Below, one piece after another: positions 44,125 through 52,612 of a stretch of 64,000 nt of DNA. The position numbers were made by a program, and so were the translations under genes. The stretch covers positions 43,310 through 107,309 of the forward strand of contig PLXW01000030.1 in the NCBI GenBank assembly GCA_003151595.1. The letters are read 5' to 3'. This DNA is from Myxococcales bacterium (lineage in GTDB: Bacteria; Myxococcota; Polyangia; Polyangiales; Polyangiaceae). Below the pieces are notes generated by a model. It saw only the letters and a list, made by a program, of their open reading frames with translations, searched no databases and was not told where the DNA came from. The number at the start of each line of letters is the position of its first letter. Positions within the stretch are counted from its first letter, which is position 1.

Positions 44125-45417
44125 ATGTCGCGCGAGACCGTGAGCGATGAGGCGGTGACCGTGCCGCCGCCGGCTTCGATCACCGTCACCGCGGAGATCG
44201 CCGTCCCGGAACGACTCACCGAAGAGTCGGCGACGGCGTTCGGCGTCGAGCTGGCCGATGGCGTGCGTGGCGCGAGCCGGCGCGCGTTCCTCCTGGTGCA
44301 CCAAGGTTACGGTCCGCGGGCGATCGAGATGAACGACGGCAACGAGGTGACCTTCGGGCGCGCCGGCACGTCGACGGTGGTGGTCGACGACCCGCGCGTC
44401 TCGCGGCATCACGCGCGCATCTTCCGCCAGGGGCCCATCCTCTTGTGCGAAGACCTGGCGAGCCGCAACGGCACGAAGGTGAACGGCGCCACGCTGAAGA
44501 ATCAGCGGCGCATGGTCGTGAGCGGAGACGCGATCCGCGTCGGGGTGTGCGAGGTGTTCGTCGCCTCGGCGATCGCGCCGTCGCCGACGCGGCAGCCCAG
44601 TGTGCACACGGTCGACGCTTCGGCCGAGGACGAAGAGGGCTCCATCGGCGTCGTCGTGGCCGACGCGAAGATGCGCGACGTGTTCGCGCTGGCCAAGCAG
44701 CTCGCGGGGGCCGACACCTCGGTGCTGGTGCAAGGCGAAGCCGGCGTCGGCAAGAACGTGGTCGCGCAGCAGATCCACAGATGGAGCGCGCGCGAAGACA
44801 GACCGTTCGTCCGCATCGACTGCGGGAACCTCCCCGACATGCTCCTCGAGGGGGCGCTGTTCGGCTACGAAGGCGGCAGCGGAACGGCGCGCGAGATCGG
44901 CCTGCTCGAAGCGGCCAGCGGTGGGACGTTGCTCCTCGATGGCGTGGGCGAGCTCTCCCCCGGCGCGCAGACGAAGCTGATGGCCGCGCTCGAGTCGCGG
45001 CGGATCGTTCGGCTCGGCGGGAAGAAGGAAGTGGCGATCGATGTGCGCGTGCTGGGCGCCACGCACAGAGATCTCCCGTCGGAGGTCGCGGCCAAGCGCT
45101 TCCGCGAAGACCTCTACTACTCCATCAGCTCGTTCACCCTCCGCGTGCCGCCGCTGCGCGAGCGCGCGGTGGAGATCGATCTGTTCGCGCACCTGTTCGT
45201 CGTGCGCTTCGCGGCGCAGGGCGGGCGCATCGGCACCGAGCTCACCGACGCGGCGGCCGCCGCGCTGGCGAAATACGAGTGGCCCGGCAACGTGACCGAG
45301 TTGCGCGCGGCGATCCGCGACGCGGTAACGGCGTCGCAAGCGTCGAACGTGATCGACGTGACGAGCCTGCCCGAAGCGATTCGCCATCGACAGAGCGTCC
45401 GCGCGCAGCACGTCTAG
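44125..45417 (+). CDS. FHA-AAA+ protein related to sigma-54 activators but degenerate
   Basis: A 430-aa protein. The FHA domain is at about residues 55-150 with the phosphothreonine-binding signature GRAGTSTV...RVSRHHARI and SRNGT. The AAA+ domain is at about 175-410. Walker A is GEAGVGKN (204-211). The Walker B region reads LLLDGVGEL, so the usual Asp-Glu pair is Asp272-Gly273. The GAFTGA loop that contacts sigma-54 is replaced around 247-255 by GYEGGSGTA. Arginine-finger region FREDLYYSIS...PPLRER and EWPGNV are kept. There is no Fis-type helix-turn-helix at the end. It probably acts by phospho-dependent protein binding rather than as a transcription activator. It is divergent from the lyase operon. 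Confidence 0.85.
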   Translation: MSRETVSDEAVTVPPPASITVTAEIAVPERLTEESATAFGVELADGVRGASRRAFLLVHQGYGPRAIEMNDGNEVTFGRAGTSTVVVDDPRVSRHHARIFRQGPILLCEDLASRNGTKVNGATLKNQRRMVVSGDAIRVGVCEVFVASAIAPSPTRQPSVHTVDASAEDEEGSIGVVVADAKMRDVFALAKQLAGADTSVLVQGEAGVGKNVVAQQIHRWSAREDRPFVRIDCGNLPDMLLEGALFGYEGGSGTAREIGLLEAASGGTLLLDGVGELSPGAQTKLMAALESRRIVRLGGKKEVAIDVRVLGATHRDLPSEVAAKRFREDLYYSISSFTLRVPPLRERAVEIDLFAHLFVVRFAAQGGRIGTELTDAAAAALAKYEWPGNVTELRAAIRDAVTASQASNVIDVTSLPEAIRHRQSVRAQHV

Positions 45418-45522
45418 GTCTCTCATCGGTCGGCGTGCGCGCTCGTTCGGTTGCGCTCGCGGTGTTCGCGTTCCCGCGCGATGCGCACTATCCTCCCGCC
45501 GCTCTCCCTGGAGGCTTCACGC

Positions 45523-46128
45523 ATGCACCTTTCCGCCCGTCTGATCGCTCCCCTCGCCCTCGTCGCGTTTGCCGCAGTCGCCGCGCTCGACGGCTGCGCG
45601 CCGACGCTCGCGCAGCCGTTCGACCAGTGGAAGGGGGCGACGATCACGATGTACCGCCTCCAGAACTACGAGCCGCCGCCCGCGCAGGCCGGGGCGACGC
45701 TCACCATCCCGCCGCAGATCCAATCGTGGATCCAGGGGGCCGCAGCGCTCCTCCCGCCGGGGCTCTTGCCGCCGGGGCTCATTCCGGGGAGCGCGCCCGC
45801 GCCGGCCGCCACGGCACAAGACCTCCGCTTCCACGGCTTCCGCGTCCTTCAGTGGAAGACGATCACCGATCAGAAATCGCACGACGAGGTCCTCGACATC
45901 CTCGGCCACGCCTCGAACTACGTCGCGCCGCGCGCGGTGTGCCCGTACGACGAGTTCGGGTTCGCGGTTCAGCCCGCGCCCGGCGCGCCGACGAACGACG
46001 TGCTCGTCTCGCTCTCGTGCGAGCAGATTCAGGCGTTCAACTTCCAGTGGCCGTACGCGCAAGCCGGACTCGCGCCCGACACCGCGAAGCGCATCATCGC
46101 CGTCGCGCAGACCACGTTCAGCCAGTAG
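45523..46128 (+). CDS. lipoprotein of unknown function
   Basis: A 201-aa predicted lipoprotein. ATG at 45523 with GGAGG at 45510-45514 is preferred over the upstream in-frame ATG at 45451 because it gives a normal signal peptide ending ALDGC. The mature protein has a Pro/Leu-rich turn region (ALLPPGLLPPGLIPG) and a mixed alpha/beta domain with the conserved-looking core DILGHASNYVAPRAVCPYDEFGF in parts. It is followed after 15 bp by plsB. No family is recognised. Confidence 0.65.
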   Translation: MHLSARLIAPLALVAFAAVAALDGCAPTLAQPFDQWKGATITMYRLQNYEPPPAQAGATLTIPPQIQSWIQGAAALLPPGLLPPGLIPGSAPAPAATAQDLRFHGFRVLQWKTITDQKSHDEVLDILGHASNYVAPRAVCPYDEFGFAVQPAPGAPTNDVLVSLSCEQIQAFNFQWPYAQAGLAPDTAKRIIAVAQTTFSQ

Positions 46129-46143
46129 CCCCGTAGCTTCGCC

Positions 46144-48780
46144 GTGACGACGCGCCCCCTCGTCTCCTACGAGCCGAACCCGCTCCTGGCGTGGCTCTAC
46201 CACCGCTTCTTCGAGCACATCGAGGTCGACGCGGCGTGGGTCTCGGCGGTGCGCGAAGCGTCGTCGCGCGGGACGGTCGTCTATGCGCTGCGGAGCCTAT
46301 CGTTCGTCGACTTCTTCGCGCTCGATTACCTGACCAAGCGCTACATGCTCCCGCAGGTTCGCTTCGCGAACGATCTCGGGCTGTGGATCCTGGAGCCGAT
46401 GGGGCGCGGCTGGTTGCAGGCGCTGAAGCCGCGCGACGATCTCGGCGACGCGGAGGATCTGCGGCAGGCGGTGCTCGAGGGATCGTCCGCCGCGCTCTTC
46501 CTGAAGAAGCCGCCGGCGCCGGTGTTCGGATCGCGGCGCGGAAAGATCGAAGGCGATCCGTATCTGCGCGCGCTCTTCGAGGCGCAGCGGGCCAGCGACA
46601 AACCGATCTTGATCGTGCCGCAGGTGTTCGTCTGGTCGCGCAGCCCGGACCGCGCGCAGCACTCGATCGTCGACTCCGTGCTCGGCCCGCGCGAGTGGCC
46701 GGGCAAAGTGCGAACGGTCGCCCAGTTCCTCTCCAACTACCGCGACGTGACGCTCCGCGCGGGCGAGCCGGTCGACCTGCGTCAGTTTCTGGAGCAAGAG
46801 GCGAACGCCACGCCGTCTGACGACGTCATCGTGCGTCGCCTCACGTACACGCTCCTCCGGCGCCTGGAGCGCGAACGACGCGCGGTCATCGGCCCCACGA
46901 AGAAGCCCGCCGATCGCCTGCGCGACGAGGTCATTCGCAGCCCGAAGCTCCAGAAGATCATCGCCGACATGGCCGGCGAAGGGGACGCCGAGCGCCAAGT
47001 GATCACGCTGCGCGCGCTCGCCATGCTGCGCGAGATGGAGTCGGCGCTCGACATGGGCGCTGTGAAGGCGATCGAGCCGTGGTTCCAAGGGGCGATGACC
47101 CGCATGTACGCGGACATCGAGCTCGACGAAGAAGGGCTCGCGCGCCTGCGTGAGAAGTCGAAGGACGGGACGCTCGTGCTGCTGCCGAGCCACAAGTCGC
47201 ACGTCGACTACATGGTGCTCACGCACGTCTTCCTGAACCACCACCTGCAGCTCCCGCTCATCGCCGCGGGCGACAACCTGAACTTCTTCCCGCTGGGCGC
47301 GATCTTCCGGCGCGCAGGCGCGTTCTACATCCGGCGCAGCTTCGGCGCCGACCGCCTCTACGGTGCGGTCGTCGATGCGTACGTGCGCCGCTTGATCAAG
47401 GACGGTTGGTCGCTCGAGTTCTTCCTCGAAGGGGGGCGCTCGCGCAGCGGCAAGCTCCTGTCGCCGAAGGTCGGGCTCCTCTCGCTGGTCGTCGATGCGG
47501 CGCTCGCCGTATCGGAAAAGACCGTCTATTTCGTGCCGATCTCGATCGGCTACGAGCGCGTGGTCGAGGAGAAGTCGTACGTGCGCGAGCTCACCGGCGG
47601 CGAGAAGTCGAAGGAAGACATCGGCGGGCTGCTCGCCGGCGCCAACGCGATCGCGCAGCGCTACGGTCGGCTCAACGTCCAGTTCGGCGAGACGTTCACG
47701 CTGCGCGACGTGCTCCGCGAGGTCGATCCGAAGGCGACGATCGACGGCGACACGAAGCTCGCTCCGCCCAAGCGCCGCGCGCTCGTGACGCGGCTCGCGT
47801 ACCTGGCGATGAACGAGATCAACCGCGTGACCGCGGTGACTCCCGGCGCACTGGTGGCGATGGCGCTGCTCACGCACGGCAAGCGCGGGATGCCTCACGC
47901 CGATCTGGTGGAGGCGTGCGAGCGGCTCGCGTCGATCCTGTTTCGCTTCGGCGCGCGGTTCACCCCGTCGCTGTCGTCGCCCGGCGACGTGCGCGCGATC
48001 CGGGTCGATGCCGTCCGCGAAGCGTGCGAGCTCTTCGTGCGCGCGGGGAACCTCGTCGTGCGAACGCCGGGCGACCCGAGCGGAACGCACGATGGGAAGT
48101 GGAACAAGAAGAACGCGCGCCCTGGGCCCGATGCGATCTATGTGGTCCCCGACGAGGCGCGCCTGTCGCTCGATCTGTCGAAGAACATCGTGGTCCACTT
48201 CTTCGTGTCGCGCGCGATGATCGCGACGCCGCTCGTCGCCTCCCCTTCACCGCTGTCGGTCACCGATCTCCGCGAGCGCGTGCAGGCCCTGTCGCGCCTC
48301 TTCAAGTACGAGTTCCAGTTCCGCGCCGACGCGCCGTTCGATCAGATCTTCGACGAGACGATCTCCGCGATGGAAGCCGACGGCGAGATCACGCGCAGCG
48401 GCGACACGATCGCGCTCGCGGAAGGCGACGCGCGCACGAACGTCCTCCTCTACGCGGAGATCGTGCGCACGTTCGTCGAGGGGTACCGCGTCGCCGCGCG
48501 CGGGCTGGCGCCGCTCCTCAAGGGCCCGCTTCCGCCGAAGGATCTCGTGAAGCGCGCCATCTCACTCGGCGATCGGATGTTCCTCGCCGGCGAGATCGAG
48601 CGACGCGAGGCGGTGAGCCGCCCGCTGTTCGAGAACGCGCAGATGGCGTTCGTCGATCAGGGGTACCTGACGCGCATCGAAGGGAAGCTCGGGCTCGCCG
48701 CGTCGTACGACATGCAAGCGGCCGTGAAGACGATCGAAGCGCGCGTGGCGGGGTTCCTCCCGCGCCGCGGCGAGCTCTGA
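46144..48780 (+). CDS. plsB: glycerol-3-phosphate acyltransferase
   Basis: An 878-aa membrane-associated enzyme that adds the first acyl chain to sn-glycerol-3-phosphate, starting phospholipid synthesis. The acyltransferase HX4D motif is HKSHVD (H350, D355), followed by later motifs GAFYIRRSF and FLEGGRSRSGK and a final VPISIGYERV. The total length is somewhat above E. coli PlsB (807 aa), with the extra residues in the C-terminal half. It starts with GTG. Both acyl-ACP and acyl-CoA can be used by the family. Confidence 0.92.
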   Translation: MTTRPLVSYEPNPLLAWLYHRFFEHIEVDAAWVSAVREASSRGTVVYALRSLSFVDFFALDYLTKRYMLPQVRFANDLGLWILEPMGRGWLQALKPRDDLGDAEDLRQAVLEGSSAALFLKKPPAPVFGSRRGKIEGDPYLRALFEAQRASDKPILIVPQVFVWSRSPDRAQHSIVDSVLGPREWPGKVRTVAQFLSNYRDVTLRAGEPVDLRQFLEQEANATPSDDVIVRRLTYTLLRRLERERRAVIGPTKKPADRLRDEVIRSPKLQKIIADMAGEGDAERQVITLRALAMLREMESALDMGAVKAIEPWFQGAMTRMYADIELDEEGLARLREKSKDGTLVLLPSHKSHVDYMVLTHVFLNHHLQLPLIAAGDNLNFFPLGAIFRRAGAFYIRRSFGADRLYGAVVDAYVRRLIKDGWSLEFFLEGGRSRSGKLLSPKVGLLSLVVDAALAVSEKTVYFVPISIGYERVVEEKSYVRELTGGEKSKEDIGGLLAGANAIAQRYGRLNVQFGETFTLRDVLREVDPKATIDGDTKLAPPKRRALVTRLAYLAMNEINRVTAVTPGALVAMALLTHGKRGMPHADLVEACERLASILFRFGARFTPSLSSPGDVRAIRVDAVREACELFVRAGNLVVRTPGDPSGTHDGKWNKKNARPGPDAIYVVPDEARLSLDLSKNIVVHFFVSRAMIATPLVASPSPLSVTDLRERVQALSRLFKYEFQFRADAPFDQIFDETISAMEADGEITRSGDTIALAEGDARTNVLLYAEIVRTFVEGYRVAARGLAPLLKGPLPPKDLVKRAISLGDRMFLAGEIERREAVSRPLFENAQMAFVDQGYLTRIEGKLGLAASYDMQAAVKTIEARVAGFLPRRGEL

Positions 48781-48784
48781 ACGC

Positions 48785-49039
48785 TCAGCCGAGCTTGGTT
48801 CGGCGGTTGTCGCGCGAGAGGTCGGAGAGCTGATCGATGAGGCTGCGCGTGATGGCGCGGGCGATCTTGCGGCCGTACGGCTCGCGCGCGCCGCTCTCGT
48901 CCGTGAACGGCGCGAGGAGTCGCTCGATCTCGCAGGCCAGACGGTGGGCGTCGTCGATCGCGTCGTGCGGCCGCTCAGTGGCAAAGGTGCCGCTGGTCAT
49001 GTCGGTCACTTCGAGTGCTCGCGTCGCTTGCATCGCCAT
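48785..49039 (-). CDS. small hypothetical protein
   Basis: An 84-aa soluble protein (91 aa if the GTG at 49060 is used instead). It is mostly helical and charged, with AIDDAHRLACEIERLLAPF and ARAITRSLIDQLSDLSRDN. There is no signal peptide and no recognised family. The ATG at 49039 is chosen because a GGTGGG stretch lies 7 bases upstream, but the start is uncertain. The stop lies 5 bp from the convergent plsB stop. Confidence 0.5.
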   Translation of the reverse strand: MAMQATRALEVTDMTSGTFATERPHDAIDDAHRLACEIERLLAPFTDESGAREPYGRKIARAITRSLIDQLSDLSRDNRRTKLG

Positions 49040-49366
49040 GGTCGGTCCCACCCTCTTCACGTTTCGCTGCTCTTCACACGTCGTGTCTCGCTCGAATCGA
49101 GCGCCGCGCGAGATCGCGCGGGAGCGCCATACTCCTTTGCGATCAACGATCGCGCAAGCTCGAGAGCGGAACTTTTCGATGACAGTCGCGCGTCATTCCG
49201 TTTGGGTCGCCAGGTCCCGGCCCGGCTCCAGTGTGTGCTGGATCGCTGCGTCATCGAGCGACGCGCTGCGGCTCTTACGGAGTCGTGCGCGTCATACCGA
49301 CGAGGAGATCGAAGCGCGCAAAGTCGTATGCGCCGGCCGATCCTTGCTAGTTTGCTTTGAAAGATC
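49040..49366. other. intergenic region with two adjacent palindromes
   Basis: A 327-bp non-coding gap. It holds two perfect palindromes side by side: CGCTCGAATCGAGCG (49089-49103, 7-bp arms, 1-nt centre) and CGCGCGAGATCGCGCG (49105-49120, 7-bp arms, 2-nt centre). They lie upstream of the small minus-strand gene and could be operator sites or structural elements. Open frames that cross this region on both strands lack ribosome-binding sites and are judged non-coding. No RNA gene is recognised. Confidence 0.55.
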
Positions 49367-50266
49367 GTGAAGGCGTCGCACCTCACTCCCGCTCTCGCCC
49401 TCGTCGCACTCGCGTCGGTCGCCTGCACGCGGACGCCGTCGCCGCTCACGCCTGGGATGTCAGGGTCGATCGGTATGCCGCACCGTGGCGTGCTCACGAA
49501 CCCGATCGAGCTGCCGAAGGATGCGCCCGGGGTCCGCTGGCTGCGCGCCAACGATCGTCACTGGGCGACGCCGCGGTTCGTCGGTGCGCTCGAGCGCGCT
49601 GCTCTCCGGGTGTCGCTCGAGCGGCCGGGCCCGCCGCTCGTGGTCGGCGACCTGTCGGCGCGAACCGGCGGCGAGATCTCGCGGCACATGTCGCATCGCA
49701 CGGGGCACGACGTCGACCTGCTCCTCTTCGCGACCACGCTGAGCGGCGCGCCGGTCGCGAGCCCGGGGTTCGTGCGCTTCGATTCGGACGGCCTCGGGTG
49801 GGACGAAGAGCATCAACGCTTCTTGCGCCTCGACGTGGCGCGCACGTGGCTGCTCGTGAAGGCGCTCGTGGAAGACAGCGAAGCGCGCATCGAGTGGATC
49901 TTCTCGAGCAAGGCCGTTCAAGGAATGCTCATCGAATGGGCGCGCGCGCGCGGCGAGCCGACCGAGACGTTGCTCCGCGCCGAGCACGTCCTCTTGCAAC
50001 CGGGCCCTCCCGCCGAAGAGCACGACGATCACCTTCACGTGCGAACCGGCTGCGACGACGACGAGATGGCGCGCGGCTGCGAACCGACCGGGCCGGCGCG
50101 TCCGTGGATCCGCGACGCGAACCGCGCGGCCATGCGCGCGCGCGATCTCGTGCGCGAGGACGACGCGTCGCTGGCGATGGAGCTCATGACGCCGCGGGGC
50201 GACGGCGAAGCGGCCGACGACGCGCGCAGCGGCGGCGGAGCGCGATCGAACGGAATGAAGCCGTGA
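49367..50266 (+). CDS. MepA-like penicillin-insensitive murein endopeptidase lipoprotein
   Basis: A 299-aa exported enzyme that cuts D-alanyl-meso-diaminopimelyl cross-links in peptidoglycan. A signal peptide ends ASVAC (cysteine 20), so it is likely a lipoprotein. The LAS-family zinc sites are clear: GDLSARTGGEISRHMSH with the first His, GHDVDLLLF with the Asp, and HDDHLHVR with the last His. This corresponds to E. coli MepA. The GTG start at 49367 is used; no better upstream start exists. The last TGA overlaps the start of the methyltransferase gene (GTGA). Confidence 0.88.
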   Translation: MKASHLTPALALVALASVACTRTPSPLTPGMSGSIGMPHRGVLTNPIELPKDAPGVRWLRANDRHWATPRFVGALERAALRVSLERPGPPLVVGDLSARTGGEISRHMSHRTGHDVDLLLFATTLSGAPVASPGFVRFDSDGLGWDEEHQRFLRLDVARTWLLVKALVEDSEARIEWIFSSKAVQGMLIEWARARGEPTETLLRAEHVLLQPGPPAEEHDDHLHVRTGCDDDEMARGCEPTGPARPWIRDANRAAMRARDLVREDDASLAMELMTPRGDGEAADDARSGGGARSNGMKP

Positions 50267-51171
50267 ACCGGCTCGTGCGCGGCGACGCGATCGATCTCGC
50301 GCGACGGGTCTCTGCCAGCGCGCAGCTCGCCTACCTCGATCCGCCGTTCGCCGTCGGGACGACGTTCGGTGCGCGCACCAAGGCGAGCGAGAGCCGCGCC
50401 GATGGCCCCGTGGCGTACGACGATCGATGGCCGTCGATCGACGCTTACCTCGCGTGGCTCGAGCCGCGCATTCGAGCCGCGCGCGCGTGCCTGTCGTCGC
50501 GCGGCACGATGTGGCTTCACCTCGATCATCGCGCCGTGCACGAAGCGAAGGCGATCTGCGACTCCGCCTTCGATCGCGCGTCGTTCCTCGGCGAGATCAT
50601 CTGGGTCCCGGGCAACGGCGCGAAGGGGCGGCGCGGTCTCGGCGTCACGCACCAGACGATCCTCGTCTACGCGGCGGGCGAAGATCCGGTGTGGAACGCG
50701 AGCGATCCCGTGATGCGCGCGCCGTTCGCCCGCACGAGCTTGTCGATGCATTTCACGAAGAAGGACGCCGACGGTCGCGCTTTCCGCGAGCGGACGATCG
50801 GCGGGCGCACGTACCGCTACTACGCCGACGTCGGGCGCGCGATCGGGAGCGTGTGGACCGACTGCCCGGCGATGGTCGCCAACACGCCGCTGCGCCGCGA
50901 GACGACCGGCTACCCCACGCAGAAGCCGCTGAAGCTCCTCGATCGCATCGTGCGCGCCGCGAGCGAGCCGGGCGCGCTGGTGGTCGATCCGTTCTGTGGT
51001 TCGGGCACCACGCTCGAAGCAGCGGCCCGCGCGGGGCGAACGTTCTTCGGGGGCGACATTGGCGAGCTCGCGATCGCCACCACCGCCAAGCGCCTCGGCG
51101 ATGCGGGGATCGACTTCGAGCTCGAGGGGAGAGGGGCCGCGAAACGGGGCGCAAATCGCGCGCGGGCGTGA
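50263..51171 (+). CDS. DNA methyltransferase, beta-type N6-adenine/N4-cytosine
   Basis: A 302-aa SAM-dependent DNA methyltransferase. The catalytic motif DPPF is at residues 26-29 (AYLDPPF) and the SAM-binding motif is VVDPFCGSGTT near residue 243-253. This order, catalytic motif first, marks the beta class, as in Mod subunits and RsrI-type enzymes. The middle part (about 60-220) would read the target. No restriction endonuclease or specificity gene is adjacent, so it is an orphan. It starts with GTG and overlaps the MepA-like gene stop by 4 bp. The recognition sequence cannot be read from the protein. Confidence 0.9.
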   Translation: MNRLVRGDAIDLARRVSASAQLAYLDPPFAVGTTFGARTKASESRADGPVAYDDRWPSIDAYLAWLEPRIRAARACLSSRGTMWLHLDHRAVHEAKAICDSAFDRASFLGEIIWVPGNGAKGRRGLGVTHQTILVYAAGEDPVWNASDPVMRAPFARTSLSMHFTKKDADGRAFRERTIGGRTYRYYADVGRAIGSVWTDCPAMVANTPLRRETTGYPTQKPLKLLDRIVRAASEPGALVVDPFCGSGTTLEAAARAGRTFFGGDIGELAIATTAKRLGDAGIDFELEGRGAAKRGANRARA

Positions 51172-51198
51172 GGGCCGTTCGTGCGCTAAGCCACGCGC

Positions 51199-51786
51199 AT
51201 GACCGGGCGTGACAGCGAAGCGCCGCTTCACCCAATCTTCCTGAAGCTGGAAGGGCGCGACGTGCTCGTCGTCGGCGCCGGAAAGGTCGCCGAGCGGAAG
51301 ATCGCCGAGCTGGTGGAGGCGAAGGCGCGCGTGCGCGTCGTGGCTCCGGAGGCGACCGAGGCGGTGAGAGCGCTGGCCGCCGCGCGCGCCGTGCGGTGGG
51401 AGCCGCGCGGGTTCGAAGAAGCGGACGCGGACGGCGCGTGGCTGATCTTGGCGTCGACCGGCGACGCCGAGGTGCAGAGGCGCGTCGCGGACGCGGGCGA
51501 CGCGCGGAAGACGTTCGTGATCGCGGTGGACGACAAGAAGAACGCGTCGGCCTACGGAGGCGCGGTCGTTCGGCGCGGCGCGGTGGCGATCGCCATCTCG
51601 ACGTCGGGCGAGTCGCCGGCGCTGGCGCGTCTGCTCCGCGAAGTGCTGGAGCACGCGCTGCCTGAGCGCGAGTGGATCGACGCGGCGCGGGCGCTTCGCG
51701 ATCGATGGCGCGCCGACGGGACGCCGTTCGAGTCGCGGTTCGCGGAGCTCGTGACCGCGCTCAAAGAGCGATCGCGAGAGGGATGA
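51199..51786 (+). CDS. precorrin-2 dehydrogenase / sirohydrochlorin ferrochelatase (Met8/SirC type)
   Basis: A 195-aa protein that oxidises precorrin-2 to sirohydrochlorin with NAD and may insert iron to make siroheme. The NAD-binding loop VLVVGAGKVAERKI is at residues 22-35, and AISTSGESPALARLLRE is the family signature near residue 135-150. The ATG is at 51199. The last 26 bases overlap the end of the convergent cobA gene on the other strand. With cobA it provides the siroheme needed by the sulfite reductase encoded 5 kb downstream. Confidence 0.92.
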   Translation: MTGRDSEAPLHPIFLKLEGRDVLVVGAGKVAERKIAELVEAKARVRVVAPEATEAVRALAAARAVRWEPRGFEEADADGAWLILASTGDAEVQRRVADAGDARKTFVIAVDDKKNASAYGGAVVRRGAVAIAISTSGESPALARLLREVLEHALPEREWIDAARALRDRWRADGTPFESRFAELVTALKERSREG

Positions 51787-52612
51787 GCCGCGCGAGATCG
51801 GCGCGCGTCTCCACGCGACGATCGGCATCGCGCGGCACGGCGCGCGCGACGACCTCGCCGAGAATCACGATCGCCGGCGCCGGGAGCCCCGCTTCGCGCA
51901 CGCGATCGCCGAGCGTCGCCAGGGTGCCGAACACGACGCGCTCGTCTTCCCACGTCGCCCGCGCGATCGCGACGGCCGGAAGGTTTGCGCCGCGAACGCG
52001 GGCAATCGCCGCCATCGTGCGATCGAGCGTGCCGAGCCCCATGTAGAGAACGACGGTCCCGTGCGGAGGCAACGAGGCCACGAGCTCCGCGCCGCCGTCG
52101 TCTTCGCCGTCGGGCCCCTTCAAGTGCGCGGTGGCGAACGTCACCGACGACGCGCAATCGCGGTGCGTGAGCGGGACGCGCGCCGACGCCGCTGCGCCGA
52201 GCGCCGCCGAAACCCCCGGGACCACTTCGAACGGAACGCGCGCCGCGTCGAGCTCTTCGGCCTCTTCGCCACCGCGACCGAAGATATACGGATCGCCGCA
52301 CTTCACGCGCACGACGTCGATGCCCGCGAGCGCGCGCTCGATCACGACGGGATGAATGCGCGCCTCGTGATGCCGGCAACCGCGCGCGCGACGACCGACG
52401 GGGATGCGCTCGGCGTCCGCGGGCGCGAGATCGAGGACGGCCTTCGGGACGAGCTCGTCGTACGCCACGACGCGCGCCCCGGCGATCACGCGCGCGGCGC
52501 GCACCGTCAGGAGATCCGGATCTCCCGGTCCGGCACCGACGAGCCACACCTTGCCGCGCCGAATCGCGCGCACGCCTTCGACCACGCTCATCGGATTCTC
52601 CTCGCCGCTCAT
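51761..52612 (-). CDS. cobA: uroporphyrinogen-III C-methyltransferase
   Basis: A 283-aa SAM-dependent enzyme that methylates uroporphyrinogen III twice to give precorrin-2, the first step to siroheme. Family motifs are VWLVGAGPGDPDLLTVRA, RVKCGDPYIFGRGGEE, EVVPGVSAALGAAASA and VVLYMGLGTLD. The ATG at 52612 is chosen because it overlaps the permease stop (ATGA) and gives a normal N-terminus; a second ATG lies at 52591. The stop overlaps the convergent dehydrogenase gene by 26 bp. It belongs to the sulfur module. Confidence 0.93.
   Translation of the reverse strand: MSGEENPMSVVEGVRAIRRGKVWLVGAGPGDPDLLTVRAARVIAGARVVAYDELVPKAVLDLAPADAERIPVGRRARGCRHHEARIHPVVIERALAGIDVVRVKCGDPYIFGRGGEEAEELDAARVPFEVVPGVSAALGAAASARVPLTHRDCASSVTFATAHLKGPDGEDDGGAELVASLPPHGTVVLYMGLGTLDRTMAAIARVRGANLPAVAIARATWEDERVVFGTLATLGDRVREAGLPAPAIVILGEVVARAVPRDADRRVETRADLARLIPLAIAL

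Noticed and set aside
48837..49370. A 177-codon plus-strand frame after plsB
   Set aside because: No domain, signal or ribosome-binding site; it overlaps the small minus gene and the palindromes.
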